NCBI GenBank assembly: GCA_018267955.1
Contig: JAFDXL010000004.1
Location: 128,064 to 192,063, forward strand
DNA from: Bacteroidota bacterium
GTDB taxonomy: Bacteria > Bacteroidota > Bacteroidia > Chitinophagales > Chitinophagaceae
Direction: 5' to 3'
DNA length: 64,000 bases
Part shown: positions 7,743 to 17,464 of the stretch, piece by piece
Position numbering within the stretch: the stretch's first letter is position 1
How the letters are laid out: each line of letters begins with the position of its first letter
Translations under genes and position numbers: made by a program
The notes under the pieces: generated by a model
The model's database searches: none
What the model was told of the DNA's origin: nothing
What the model saw: only the letters and a program-made list of their open reading frames with translations

Positions 7743-8570
7743 ATGCGCAGTATTATTTACAAGCTCTCCGTAGCAAGCCTGTTAATGGTGGCTGCATGTT
7801 CAACACCGCAGAAAACCGTCTATTTCAAAGACACTATGCCACAGAACCCTTCTGTGATCGTAGAAGATATGGAAAGGCGCAAGGAAACAACTTTATTGCC
7901 GGACGACATCCTGGCTATCAAAGTATCTACCATCAGCAGCATACTGGATAAAGAAGGCATGAACCCGGCCCCCATCTTCAACCTGGGAGGCACTGCCTAT
8001 TCTATTACCCCATCTTCGGGCCTGGGAGCTACCAATACCGCTCAAAACCTTGGTTATTTGATAGACCAAAATGGATTTATTGACTACCCTGTTATAGGCA
8101 AGATCAAAGTATCGGGACTTACATTAAGGCAATTAAAAGACCTGCTGGCAGATAAGCTGAGGGCCTATGTGAAAGACCCGGTAGTAGAAGCTAATATTAT
8201 CAACTTCAGGGTAACGGTGGTTGGCGAAGTAGCGCACCCGGGATTTGTGGTGGCGCCGAACCAAAAACTGAGCGTAATAGATGCCATTGCCGCGGCAGGA
8301 GATATACCTATTACCGGAAGAAAGGACAATGTGCTGATAGTGAGAGAAACAGAAGGGAAACGTGAGTATGCAAGGCTGAACCTGAACAGCCGTACGGTTT
8401 TTAGCAGCCCCTACTTTTACCTGAAACAAAATGACTATGTATATGTAGAACCCGCCAGGATACGCAAGCAGGAGACCAACGACTTTATGCGTGTGTACCT
8501 GCCAATAATCAGCACATTGCTGTCAACCGTACTGGCAGTGTATGGCATTATTGCAATATCTAAACAATAA
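7743..8570 (+). CDS. Polysaccharide export lipoprotein, Wza-like
   Basis: 275 residues. The signal peptide ends in the lipobox VAAC, with the lipidated cysteine at 19. A polysaccharide export (PF02563-type) domain follows at about 50-145 (LLPDDILAIKVSTISS, then YLIDQNGFIDYPVIGKI), then one SLBB-type domain at about 150-220 (VTVVGEVAHPGFVVAP). The C-terminus is a hydrophobic helix (LPIISTLLSTVLAVYGII, about residues 250-270) in place of the amphipathic helix of E. coli Wza. With one SLBB repeat it is shorter than Wza (about 379 residues). It should form the outer-membrane exit for the polymer and pair with the Wzc-like kinase that starts 20 bases downstream. Confidence 0.9.
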   Translation: MRSIIYKLSVASLLMVAACSTPQKTVYFKDTMPQNPSVIVEDMERRKETTLLPDDILAIKVSTISSILDKEGMNPAPIFNLGGTAYSITPSSGLGATNTAQNLGYLIDQNGFIDYPVIGKIKVSGLTLRQLKDLLADKLRAYVKDPVVEANIINFRVTVVGEVAHPGFVVAPNQKLSVIDAIAAAGDIPITGRKDNVLIVRETEGKREYARLNLNSRTVFSSPYFYLKQNDYVYVEPARIRKQETNDFMRVYLPIISTLLSTVLAVYGIIAISKQ

Positions 8571-8590
8571 GCATAGCCCGGAACAAGATC

Positions 8591-11008
8591 ATGGAACCCC
8601 AATACCAACAACAACAGTTTTCTGAGAAATTGATGAAGCAGCTCAACTCTTCATTCGATTTCAAACGCCTGCTGGGTACGCTGGTGAGCAACTGGTATTG
8701 GTTTTTATTGTCTGTATCGGTAACTGTAACAGGCGGCTTTTTGTACCTGCGATACAGCACACCTGTTTACGACATTCAAAGCTCGATACTGATAGATGAA
8801 AACCAGGATAATGTAGCCAAGAACGTACTGAGCAAGCTGGATCCTGAAAATGATAAATCGCAGGTAAACCTGTTTAACGAAAAAGTGATACTGCAATCGC
8901 AGGACATGCTGGCCAAGGTTGTTGACTCCCTTGACCTGAACGTGAGATACTGGGCAATGGGCCGTGTGAAAGAAACCGAGATATATGAAGAATGCCCGAT
9001 AAAAATAACTTTTGACACCGTAGGGTACCAGGGCAGTACGATGCAAATGACCGTGAAACAGGTTGCAGAAGGCCAGTTTCAACTGACCATGCCCGACAAA
9101 ACTGTAGATAAAGTGCTGAGCGATACATGGATACGCCGCCCCTTTGGCAGGTTTATGATCACTTATGTAAACAACCCTAAAGTAAACCGCGGCTACCTGA
9201 AGACCACAGAGTTTCGCGTGCAGATAGAAAACAAAGATGTTGCCGTAGCGAGGGTATCCAGCTTATTTACCATTCACCTGAACGACGGACGTACCAGCTT
9301 ACTGGATCTTACCTACAACGATAACATCCCCCAAAGAGGTGTCGACTTTATGGATGTATTGATCTACGTGTATCAAAAAAGCGAACTGGAAACCATCAAC
9401 CTGAAGGCACAAAAAACAAGAGAGTTCCTGAAGAAGAAAGAAGCCTCTATGAACGAGGACCTGAAAGCGATGGATTCTGTGCAGGTAGACATCAAACAGC
9501 AAAATGACATTATAGACCCAACGGCACAAGCTACAGAATATGCCAGCGCTAAAACAGCCAGCGAAACGGCGATGAACCAATTGCTGGCACAAAAACAAGC
9601 CATCAACAGCCTGAAAGCAAACGTGCTGACGGCTAAACATAACCAGGTGATTGCCGGTGTATCGGTAGCTGACCCTAACCTTACGCAACTGGTCGCAGAA
9701 TTCAACCAACTGATACAGAAAAGAGAACAGGGAGCAAGCCTGAGCGGCCCTGAAAACCCAATGATAAAAGCGCTTGACACCGAAATATCGGCGAAGAGAA
9801 GGCGCATTGCCGATGCCTGCGATAATATACTGGCGCAACTGGACCTTAATTTTGCCAATGCCGCGAAAACCGCATCAGAATACGAAAACCGCATACGCAA
9901 TACCCCTAACGTTGAACGCAATCTGCGCGAGGCAAACCGCGGCTATGACGTTGTGAAAAACACCTTCCTGATCCTGTATCAGAAAGACGTTGAAAACGAA
10001 ATATCGGTATATGCCGCTACCAACAAATCGAAAGTAGTAGTGGAGCCCCACTCTACAGGGAAGCCAATTAAACCGGTACCCAATACTATATATGCTATAT
10101 CGTTTCTGCTGGGCCTGCTGATACCCGGCAGTATCATCATCATCAGGGAACTGCTGAACAACAAAGTAATTAATGATCACGATATAGAAACACTCACCAG
10201 CATCCCTATTGTTGGTACCATAAGCCGCGTAGATGGCACTAATAACCGCGAAAATACGATTGTGGTTGGCCCGCATATACGCACAGGTGTTGCAGAGCAG
10301 TTCAGGCTGATACGCGCCAACCTGGAATTTATGGCTGCGGCCAATAATAACAGGACATTTATGATCACCTCCAGCTCAAGCGGTGAGGGTAAATCATTTA
10401 TATCCATAAACCTGGGCATTACCATGACCCTTGCTAAAAAGCGAGTGATCATCATGGAGTTTGACCTGCGCAAACCAAAGATATCTCAATACCTTGGCCT
10501 GCCTAATGACGGCGGCATCAGCGGATACCTTGCCGGAATGAGCGGGTTGGAGTCTGTTTTAAAAGCATCAGGAATACACGAAAACCTGTATATAGCCAAT
10601 TGCGGGCCCATACCACCTAACCCCGGTGAATTGCTGGTATTGCCTAAAACAAGGCAACTGATAAACGAACTGCAGGAAATGTTTGATGTAGTGATCATTG
10701 ATACTGCACCTATAGGGATGGTCTCTGACGCGCTGGTACTTTCTCAATACGCAGGTATCAACCTATTTGTAGTACGCCAGTCTTACACTGTAAAAGACCA
10801 GGTACGCATGTTCGATGTACTGCATAAGGATGGAAAGATCCAAAACCCGGCGATAATCTTTAACGGGGTGGAATTCCTGAAAAAATATGGTTACGGCTAT
10901 GGCGGCAGCTACGGTTACTCCTATGGCTATGGTTACGGGTATGGCTATGACAACGATAATCAAAAGAAAAAGGTAAGCATATCCAGCATTTTTGCTAATA
11001 AGCATTAA
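8591..11008 (+). CDS. Wzc-like polysaccharide co-polymerase / tyrosine autokinase
   Basis: 805 residues: a Wzz-type chain-length domain between two membrane helices (about 33-53 and 498-518), with a long coiled-coil periplasmic part (about 265-470), then a cytoplasmic BY-kinase. Kinase motifs: Walker A SSSSGEGKS at 594-602 (lysine 601), Walker A' VIIMEFDLR at 619-627, Walker B VVIIDTAP with aspartate 704. The tail has ten tyrosines alternating with glycine between about 764 and 786, the cluster that such kinases autophosphorylate to control polymer length and export. The protein fuses the co-polymerase and kinase parts, as in Gram-negative Wzc. It should work with the Wza-like lipoprotein just upstream. 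No cognate phosphatase gene is nearby. Confidence 0.95.
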   Translation: MEPQYQQQQFSEKLMKQLNSSFDFKRLLGTLVSNWYWFLLSVSVTVTGGFLYLRYSTPVYDIQSSILIDENQDNVAKNVLSKLDPENDKSQVNLFNEKVILQSQDMLAKVVDSLDLNVRYWAMGRVKETEIYEECPIKITFDTVGYQGSTMQMTVKQVAEGQFQLTMPDKTVDKVLSDTWIRRPFGRFMITYVNNPKVNRGYLKTTEFRVQIENKDVAVARVSSLFTIHLNDGRTSLLDLTYNDNIPQRGVDFMDVLIYVYQKSELETINLKAQKTREFLKKKEASMNEDLKAMDSVQVDIKQQNDIIDPTAQATEYASAKTASETAMNQLLAQKQAINSLKANVLTAKHNQVIAGVSVADPNLTQLVAEFNQLIQKREQGASLSGPENPMIKALDTEISAKRRRIADACDNILAQLDLNFANAAKTASEYENRIRNTPNVERNLREANRGYDVVKNTFLILYQKDVENEISVYAATNKSKVVVEPHSTGKPIKPVPNTIYAISFLLGLLIPGSIIIIRELLNNKVINDHDIETLTSIPIVGTISRVDGTNNRENTIVVGPHIRTGVAEQFRLIRANLEFMAAANNNRTFMITSSSSGEGKSFISINLGITMTLAKKRVIIMEFDLRKPKISQYLGLPNDGGISGYLAGMSGLESVLKASGIHENLYIANCGPIPPNPGELLVLPKTRQLINELQEMFDVVIIDTAPIGMVSDALVLSQYAGINLFVVRQSYTVKDQVRMFDVLHKDGKIQNPAIIFNGVEFLKKYGYGYGGSYGYSYGYGYGYGYDNDNQKKKVSISSIFANKH

Positions 11009-11114
11009 CCGTCAGCTCCCCGGCAGAAATGCCATTCACATATCAATAACATCGCAAGAGACAAATCTATAATACTAAATAGATAGTTTTACAGCGGAAT
11101 TTTAGAATAAGAAA

Positions 11115-12884
11115 ATGGCAGTAAAAGGGCTCAGTGCATTAACAAGCTCCCGGCGTTTGTACCGGTTGTTTAACGCCTCGCAAAAAAAACAGTTCATATG
11201 GCTGATCTTGCTGACGTTTATAGGCTCTATAAGCGACCTGGTAGGACTTGCTTTTGTATTGCCATTAATAAGCCTGGTTCTTTCGCCGGAATCTTATCAC
11301 ACACTCGTTACCAAAGTGCCCTCCCTTGCAAGCCTTACCAAGAATGAACTGCTGCTGTATAGCGCCCTGCTATTCTTTGTAGTGATCATACTCAAAAACC
11401 TGCTTGGACTGTATATCAATAAACTACAGGTAAATTTTGTAAAGCATTTTTATGTTTCATCCTCGATGAACGTGCTGGATAAAATTTATAAAAAGCCGTT
11501 ACTGGATATACAAAAAGACACATCGAATGAACTTGTAAGTAAATTAACCTATTACCAGGCGGTGTTGTGCAGCAATGCGGCCATCTCTACTATTATCCTC
11601 ATCAATGAAACTATCATCTTCTCCCTTACCGCAATAACGGTCTGCTTTATTGACTGGAAGTTATTTCTGCTGCTGATAATAGTGATGCTACCAATCATGG
11701 GTGGTTTTTACGCACGTGTTAAAAGCCGCATTAAAACTGCGGGACTTGAAAAAACATCTAATGCGACCAAATTATACGCCAATGCACAGGAGATGATTTT
11801 TGGCTATACAGATATAAAAATTGCCGGCACGGAACAAAACTTCAAAAAGCGGTTTGAGCAATATGCCGAAAACTACAGCGTATACCAGGCGAGGCTGGAT
11901 TTTATGCAGTTTATACCAACACGGATACTGGAGGTTGCTATATTTATCAGCATTATACTGATACTGCTTTATGGCGTGTTCATTATAAAAAATCCGGAAC
12001 AAATTGTTGCCACTATATCTGTATTCTCCATCATTGCTTACCGCAGCATTCCATCGGTGAACCGATTTGTGATGGCGATGAGTAACCTAAACTCTACAGA
12101 ATTTGTATTCAACGATCCTGAATTTGAATTGGAGGAACAACCCAAAAATAAAGAACAGGTAGCGCCTCTCACATTCAACGATACTATCCGCTTTGAGCAT
12201 GTATCGTACCACTACCCCAACACACATAACCTTGTGATAAAAGATTGCAACTTGGAGATAAGGAAAGGTGAGAAAATAGGAATTATTGGCAAATCAGGTT
12301 CCGGTAAATCGACTTTGATTGGTAATATACTGGGCTTCCTGTACCCCACGGAAGGCCAGATACTGGTAGATGGCAGCAAACTGAACCAGGATAATATCCC
12401 CCAATGGTGGAAGGTACTGGGCTATGTACGCCAGGAAGTATTCATCATGAACAAAACATTTGCAGAAAACATTGCTATAGGCGAGAGCAGGGAGCAAATT
12501 GATATAAAAAGAATGGAGCGTGCAATCAGACTTTCAAGCCTGGGCGACCTTGTTGCTTCCTGGCCGGAGGGCATGTTTACTATGCTCAACGAAAGAGGGA
12601 ATAACCTATCGGGCGGCCAAAAGCAAAGGATAGCTATAGCCCGCGCTATATATAAAGGTGCAGAGATATTGATATTTGATGAAGCCACATCGGCATTAGA
12701 TTCCAAGACAGAAGAAGAGATCACTAATGCAATACGTGAACTGGGCAATGAGAATCTTACGATTGTCATTATTGCGCATCGCTACACCTCACTGAAGTAT
12801 TGTGATAAGATATACGAATTGCAGAATGGCCATATTACCAACAGCATATCCTATGATAAATTAATGGCAGACTATGCCAAGTAG
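11115..12884 (+). CDS. ABC transporter, fused permease-ATPase; candidate lipid-linked glycan flippase
   Basis: 589 residues, an exporter half-transporter: six membrane helices in the first 320 residues, then an ATPase. Walker A GKSGSGKST at 392-400, signature LSGGQ at 498-502, Walker B ILIFDEATSALD with D522 and E523, and the H-loop IIAHR. It probably acts as a homodimer. Its place inside a glycosyltransferase operon, and the lack of an MOP-type Wzx, suggest a PglK- or MsbA-like role in flipping an undecaprenyl-linked oligosaccharide. Sequence alone does not separate this from lipid or peptide export. A 106-bp gap lies before it, without a clear promoter, so it may be read from the wza promoter. 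Confidence 0.85.
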   Translation: MAVKGLSALTSSRRLYRLFNASQKKQFIWLILLTFIGSISDLVGLAFVLPLISLVLSPESYHTLVTKVPSLASLTKNELLLYSALLFFVVIILKNLLGLYINKLQVNFVKHFYVSSSMNVLDKIYKKPLLDIQKDTSNELVSKLTYYQAVLCSNAAISTIILINETIIFSLTAITVCFIDWKLFLLLIIVMLPIMGGFYARVKSRIKTAGLEKTSNATKLYANAQEMIFGYTDIKIAGTEQNFKKRFEQYAENYSVYQARLDFMQFIPTRILEVAIFISIILILLYGVFIIKNPEQIVATISVFSIIAYRSIPSVNRFVMAMSNLNSTEFVFNDPEFELEEQPKNKEQVAPLTFNDTIRFEHVSYHYPNTHNLVIKDCNLEIRKGEKIGIIGKSGSGKSTLIGNILGFLYPTEGQILVDGSKLNQDNIPQWWKVLGYVRQEVFIMNKTFAENIAIGESREQIDIKRMERAIRLSSLGDLVASWPEGMFTMLNERGNNLSGGQKQRIAIARAIYKGAEILIFDEATSALDSKTEEEITNAIRELGNENLTIVIIAHRYTSLKYCDKIYELQNGHITNSISYDKLMADYAK

Positions 12885-12890
12885 TATAAT

Positions 12891-14099
12891 ATGAACATTT
12901 TGTTAGCAACAGAAGTAATACACCCCGGAGGAGCAGAGACATTTGTTCTGCGGCTTTCGCGTGCATTACAACATGCCGGGCACAATGTTCAGATCTTTAT
13001 ATTCTACAAATCCGGATTTAACGAAGGACTATATCAAACATTTGCCCCTGATGTACCACTGGAGTTTGCCGCAATACCCGCAGAGGGATTGGTTTCTAAA
13101 ATAGATTCACTATTCTTTAAACTCAAGATAGACCTCAGCCTGCGCAGCATCTTTATCAGGAAATCGCTACGAAAAAAAATAAAAGAAAAAGAGATACAGG
13201 TAGTGCATAGCCATTTGCTAAAGTCTGACACCATTTGCCTGGCGGCAGCAAATGATCAAATACCTGTAGTAACTACTATACATGGAGATTACCTGCAGTT
13301 CTACACAAAGCTCCATGCTGGCATTGCCATTCCACTACTTAACTATAAAACCAAAGCCACCAATAATCTAAAGAGCCTGGCACATATTGTTTGCATATCA
13401 GATAAGCAAATCAAGTTTTTCAAAGGAAAGTTTGGAGCTATTACAAAAGGTAAACTGAGTAAGATATACAATGGGTATAATGGAATACCCTCCACAACTC
13501 CATCGCCGCTAAGGAAATCTATAAATATACCTGATGAACATTTTGTGTTTGGAATGGTATCACGGGGCATCCCTGAAAAAGGCTGGCAAACGGCAATAGA
13601 AGCATTTATCAAAATGCAGCAACCACACACACACCTGGTGTTAGTGGGACAAAGCGATTACATCGACGGTTTAAAAGTTAAATACACAGCACATCAAAAC
13701 ATTCATTTCACCGGACACTCTGATAAACCATTGGATTGGATACAAATAATGAATACAGGCTTATTGCCTACGACCTATATGTCCGAAAGTCTCCCTACAG
13801 TAGTTATAGAATATCTATGCTGTGGGATACCGGTAATTGCATCTGACGCAGGTGAAATAGCGAATATGATTCAACTAAACGGCAAACAGGCTGGCATCAT
13901 TGTACCAATTAAAAACAGCAGCGTTTCTGTTGATGAATTGAGCAGTGCCATGAAATTACTAGCCACAAACACTTCTGAATATAATACCTATAAAGCGAAT
14001 GCCAACTATTGCTATACGCAATTTGACATGAATAAGTGTATCGATGCCTATTGTGCAGTATACAGTATTGCAATTGACAACCTAAAACCAAAACCATAA
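12891..14099 (+). CDS. Glycosyltransferase, GT4 type
   Basis: 402 residues of GT-B fold. The N-terminal domain opens with a glycine-rich donor loop (HPGGAETF at 11-18). The C-terminal domain carries the EX7E motif as ESLPTVVIE, followed by the Gly-Ile-Pro-Val-Ile turn. Family members transfer a sugar from a nucleotide donor with retention of configuration, at the inner face of the membrane. Neither donor nor acceptor can be named. The start lies six bases after the ABC transporter stop, and the next gene begins three bases after its end. Confidence 0.85.
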   Translation: MNILLATEVIHPGGAETFVLRLSRALQHAGHNVQIFIFYKSGFNEGLYQTFAPDVPLEFAAIPAEGLVSKIDSLFFKLKIDLSLRSIFIRKSLRKKIKEKEIQVVHSHLLKSDTICLAAANDQIPVVTTIHGDYLQFYTKLHAGIAIPLLNYKTKATNNLKSLAHIVCISDKQIKFFKGKFGAITKGKLSKIYNGYNGIPSTTPSPLRKSINIPDEHFVFGMVSRGIPEKGWQTAIEAFIKMQQPHTHLVLVGQSDYIDGLKVKYTAHQNIHFTGHSDKPLDWIQIMNTGLLPTTYMSESLPTVVIEYLCCGIPVIASDAGEIANMIQLNGKQAGIIVPIKNSSVSVDELSSAMKLLATNTSEYNTYKANANYCYTQFDMNKCIDAYCAVYSIAIDNLKPKP

Positions 14100-14102
14100 G
14101 CC

Positions 14103-14993
14103 ATGAGATTTGCAATAAGAGACGACGATACTAACTTCTATACTACACCGCAAGAACTGGAAAATTGTTATGGTGATATATGGGAAGAATTTGCTCCAAC
14201 ACTCAGCCTGATATCTAAAGTGAAGGGCAATTGGCTGTATTGGGTGCACCAGATATACAAAGACAAACATAAAACCGACTGGCAGGCGTGGAAAGACGAT
14301 AACGCATCTCATCCAATTGAAGACAATAAGGAGCTGGTTAACTTTTTGAAAGAGAAAGTAAAGGAAGGTAAATTAGACATTGCCTACCATGCCAAATTTC
14401 ACCGCAATGAAGACCCTACCCCACCAACCGAAAGAAGCAATAATTATGTTCGCGGGGCTGAGTACTATACTAACAGGAATGTAACCAACGAGATAAAGCA
14501 GGAGGTTGCTTTTTTAAGTCATTTATTCAATTACCAAATAAGCGTTTTTACTCCACCGCAGAATATGCTGTCTATGAAAGGATATCATGCTGTAATAGAC
14601 GCGGGGTTGAACATTTGTGGCGGAGGCATTAGCTTTTTCAAAAAAGCGCGCGACATGAAAGGCATTTCAAATATCGCGAAGCAACTAACATTTAAAGTTT
14701 TACACAAGGATGCAGACTATCCTTTTGTATTACACTTTAGCGATCATAACGAGATTGCGTACCATTATCCTTTGCAACCTACCACCCGCCTTGATTCGCT
14801 TATCTATGACTTTGACATGGTAAGGCGTTACGATGGTGATTTTGTACTATCCACACACTATGCAGAATTTGAATATCCCATGGTGTATGATGAAAAAATA
14901 AAAATGAAACATATACTCAGGGATTTCCTTGATTATATTTCTAAATACCAGAACGTAAACAAAATGTCTTTATCGCAAATGTTGAAGAATTGA
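14103..14993 (+). CDS. Polysaccharide deacetylase-like protein (NodB-like / DUF2334-like)
   Basis: 296 residues, no signal peptide. Seen: RDDDT at 6-10 (candidate catalytic and metal aspartates), HAKFH with histidines 96 and 100 (an Hx3H metal pair), TPPQN at 150-154 (in place of the usual RPPYG), and LSTHYAEF near the end. This order matches the carbohydrate esterase 4 layout, so a metal-dependent N-deacetylase acting on an amino sugar of the polymer or its lipid-linked precursor is likely. Lack of a signal peptide places it in the cytoplasm, which is unusual for a deacetylase of finished polymer and points to a lipid-linked or nucleotide-linked substrate. Its stop overlaps the TTG start of the next gene. 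Confidence 0.7.
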   Translation: MRFAIRDDDTNFYTTPQELENCYGDIWEEFAPTLSLISKVKGNWLYWVHQIYKDKHKTDWQAWKDDNASHPIEDNKELVNFLKEKVKEGKLDIAYHAKFHRNEDPTPPTERSNNYVRGAEYYTNRNVTNEIKQEVAFLSHLFNYQISVFTPPQNMLSMKGYHAVIDAGLNICGGGISFFKKARDMKGISNIAKQLTFKVLHKDADYPFVLHFSDHNEIAYHYPLQPTTRLDSLIYDFDMVRRYDGDFVLSTHYAEFEYPMVYDEKIKMKHILRDFLDYISKYQNVNKMSLSQMLKN

Positions 14994-16162
14994 TACAAAC
15001 AGGCGCAAACATATCAACCTCTAAAATCAACTGGAATATCATCAACTGGATGCGTGGACTTGCAGCTATATATGTTGTAATAAACCATTCACGCTCGGCC
15101 CTGTTTACTGATGCGATGAGATATGCTGCGCATGTGCACCCTAAAGCCGACTGGAGCTACTGGGAATGGTTCAACATACTTATGATGCAGCATACCGACC
15201 TGGGATCAGAATTCGTGATCTTATTCTTTGTTCTCTCCGGTTTTTCCATTGCTCACAGCCTTAATAAGAATACAGATACTAAAGCTTTCTTCATCAGGCG
15301 TGCTATCAGGTTATATCCACCTTATGTACTAGGCATTGTGTGGGCATTGGTAGTATTTCTCATCATCAAAGAAGATGCTGCTTCTATTTTTTACCGTCAA
15401 ACAGAGGGCTACAAACCACTTTATATTGAGTTTTATAAGTTTGAAAATATAAAGACACTTCTTTACAATCTTTTCTACATACCAAAGGACAATTACCTCA
15501 CTCCTCAATACTGGTCGCTACCATTTGAAGTATTATTTTACCTGATTGCGCCGTGGGTTGTCAAAAAACTTCGCATTTACGGTTTGTTGACCATCGGTAT
15601 ATACATATTTGCCTGGTGGTGGCGTGGATACGTCTATTTCGACGATCAAAAAGACCCAATTATACCTCAATACATTATTGACTATAACGTTTACTTTTTT
15701 GTCGGGGTAATATTTTATACTTATCGTGACTACTTCATCAGCAAATTCAAGCTCAAGCCTATTTACAGCCTTGCATTATTAGCTGTCATTTTCGAACTTC
15801 TGGTAATTATCAAGTCATATCTTTTTCACCAGGACTCTAACCGGATAACCGGTATCGGTATGATCCTGTTTAGTTTTGTGATCCTTTTTTCCGGTTTGAA
15901 ATACGACATCAGGATAAAACCTTTGGAGAACATCGGGGTATTTAGCTATACCTTGTACGTTACCCACGTAGCATCATTATTTCTTGTAAAATTGGTATTT
16001 TACAAACTAGGGTTGAATTTTTACAATATTTATCTCATTTATGGATGGTATTTTGGCATCGCAGCGTCGCTACTACTGGCAGCAACTCTGTATTATGTTG
16101 CCGAATACCCCGCAATCAGGCAACTGGACAGAATGAGAGAAAAAACCTATAGAACTGCATGA
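14990..16162 (+). CDS. Acyltransferase family 3 (OafA/NodX-like) membrane protein
   Basis: 390 residues with about ten membrane helices. The acyltransferase-3 signature is at the start: RGLAAIYVVINHS, with arginine 22 and histidine 33. Such proteins carry acetyl or similar groups from cytoplasmic acyl-CoA to sugars on the outer side. The chosen start is TTG 14990, which overlaps the upstream TGA by four bases (TTGA). An ATG at codon 21 would also keep the motif, so the start is not certain. The gene overlaps the next glycosyltransferase by four bases (ATGA). Probably O-acetylates the polysaccharide or its repeat unit. Confidence 0.85.
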   Translation: MIQTGANISTSKINWNIINWMRGLAAIYVVINHSRSALFTDAMRYAAHVHPKADWSYWEWFNILMMQHTDLGSEFVILFFVLSGFSIAHSLNKNTDTKAFFIRRAIRLYPPYVLGIVWALVVFLIIKEDAASIFYRQTEGYKPLYIEFYKFENIKTLLYNLFYIPKDNYLTPQYWSLPFEVLFYLIAPWVVKKLRIYGLLTIGIYIFAWWWRGYVYFDDQKDPIIPQYIIDYNVYFFVGVIFYTYRDYFISKFKLKPIYSLALLAVIFELLVIIKSYLFHQDSNRITGIGMILFSFVILFSGLKYDIRIKPLENIGVFSYTLYVTHVASLFLVKLVFYKLGLNFYNIYLIYGWYFGIAASLLLAATLYYVAEYPAIRQLDRMREKTYRTA

Positions 16163-17433
16163 CCAAAGACAAAAAAATATTAGTCGTCTCTTTTCAATCT
16201 CTTACCGCCAACAGCGGTGGAGGTATGGCAAGACTTGGCTATTACCTATCTGCAGAACTGCATAAGCGTCATTTACTAAAAGAGTTCATCGTCTATTCAA
16301 AAGGGAAATACATTACCGATTTCCCATCTTCACCGGTATCTTTCTGGTCAAGATATTTTTTGTTTGTACTAAACAGACTGGATAAATATCTTCATTTCGC
16401 CCCATATAAATTCAGGTATTGGCAAGAAAAGATCTTTGATTGGTTTTGCGCAAAAAAAATCACCAGGGATGTGGATCAGCTTTTTGTTACACAACCCTAT
16501 CTGAAACGTACCTTTAAAAAAGCAAAGAAATTAGGCATCCCAATATTTTTCATACCTGCCAATCCGGAGGAGAACTATATAAAAAAACTGGTACTCGAAG
16601 AGCGAAGAGAATTAGAAATAGATCATGAAGAGGATGCTTACACTTATGACAAACGTCTTAGTTACTTCAATCAGTCGATACAATATGTAGATAAAGTTAT
16701 TGGCACCTACCCCACCGTTTACGAAACATACAAAAATTCGAGTTTTGGCGGTGAGGTCGTTAAGATGATCGGACATCTGAAACCTGATTTCAAGCCGGTG
16801 AAGATCGAGCATAAAGAGCCTGCAAAGAAAACCTTTATGGTTGGTTACCTCGCCCATACTGTAGTACTGAAAGGCCTGCAATATCTTATGGCAGCATGGG
16901 ATATGATCAATGCCGAGTATCCTGACCTGGATATTAGATTGTGTATCGCCGGCAAAATAGACGATTCTATGCACGAGTATATCGTAAAGCATCACCTGCA
17001 CACAAAAAAAATGCAATTACTCGGCCGCTTACCTGATGTTCAGAGTTTTTTAAACGGATTACATCTCTTCGTAGTACCGAGCCTTACCGAAGGTGGTCCG
17101 TATACAGCACTGGAAGCGGCACACTATGCGGTACCTGTTGTGATAACTGAAAATTGCGGTTCTGCAGAACTATTGTCCAGAAACAATCCGGGCTGTAAGA
17201 TTGTTCCTATAAAAGATGCAGTGAGCATCAAAAACGAAATCTTGTGGGCATATAACCATAAAGAATCAGCAGCGGAAATGGGAATGAATGCTAAAAAGAA
17301 CCTGGATAATTATAGCATGGAAGAGCTTATCAAAGACATAGCTAACTACCTTGAACGCCAGCTGGAACAAACTCAACGCCATTTACCTAACCCGACCGAC
17401 AACAAACACATAACACGATCGGCAATATTATAA
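16159..17433 (+). CDS. Glycosyltransferase, GT4 type, first of a tandem duplicate
   Basis: 424 residues of GT-B fold. It opens KKILVVSFQSL, then a glycine-rich loop (SGGGMARLGY), and the C-terminal domain has an intact EX7E motif, EGGPYTALE. The following gene is clearly a paralogue with long matching stretches in both domains (for example YLKRTFKKAKKLGI against YLKRTFRKAKKLGI). This copy has about 20 extra residues at its C-terminus (from about TQRHLPNPTD). Donor and acceptor are unknown. It overlaps the upstream acyltransferase by four bases. Confidence 0.85.
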   Translation: MTKDKKILVVSFQSLTANSGGGMARLGYYLSAELHKRHLLKEFIVYSKGKYITDFPSSPVSFWSRYFLFVLNRLDKYLHFAPYKFRYWQEKIFDWFCAKKITRDVDQLFVTQPYLKRTFKKAKKLGIPIFFIPANPEENYIKKLVLEERRELEIDHEEDAYTYDKRLSYFNQSIQYVDKVIGTYPTVYETYKNSSFGGEVVKMIGHLKPDFKPVKIEHKEPAKKTFMVGYLAHTVVLKGLQYLMAAWDMINAEYPDLDIRLCIAGKIDDSMHEYIVKHHLHTKKMQLLGRLPDVQSFLNGLHLFVVPSLTEGGPYTALEAAHYAVPVVITENCGSAELLSRNNPGCKIVPIKDAVSIKNEILWAYNHKESAAEMGMNAKKNLDNYSMEELIKDIANYLERQLEQTQRHLPNPTDNKHITRSAIL

Positions 17434-17464
17434 ACGAAGCCAAACAAATACAAACGAAACATAA

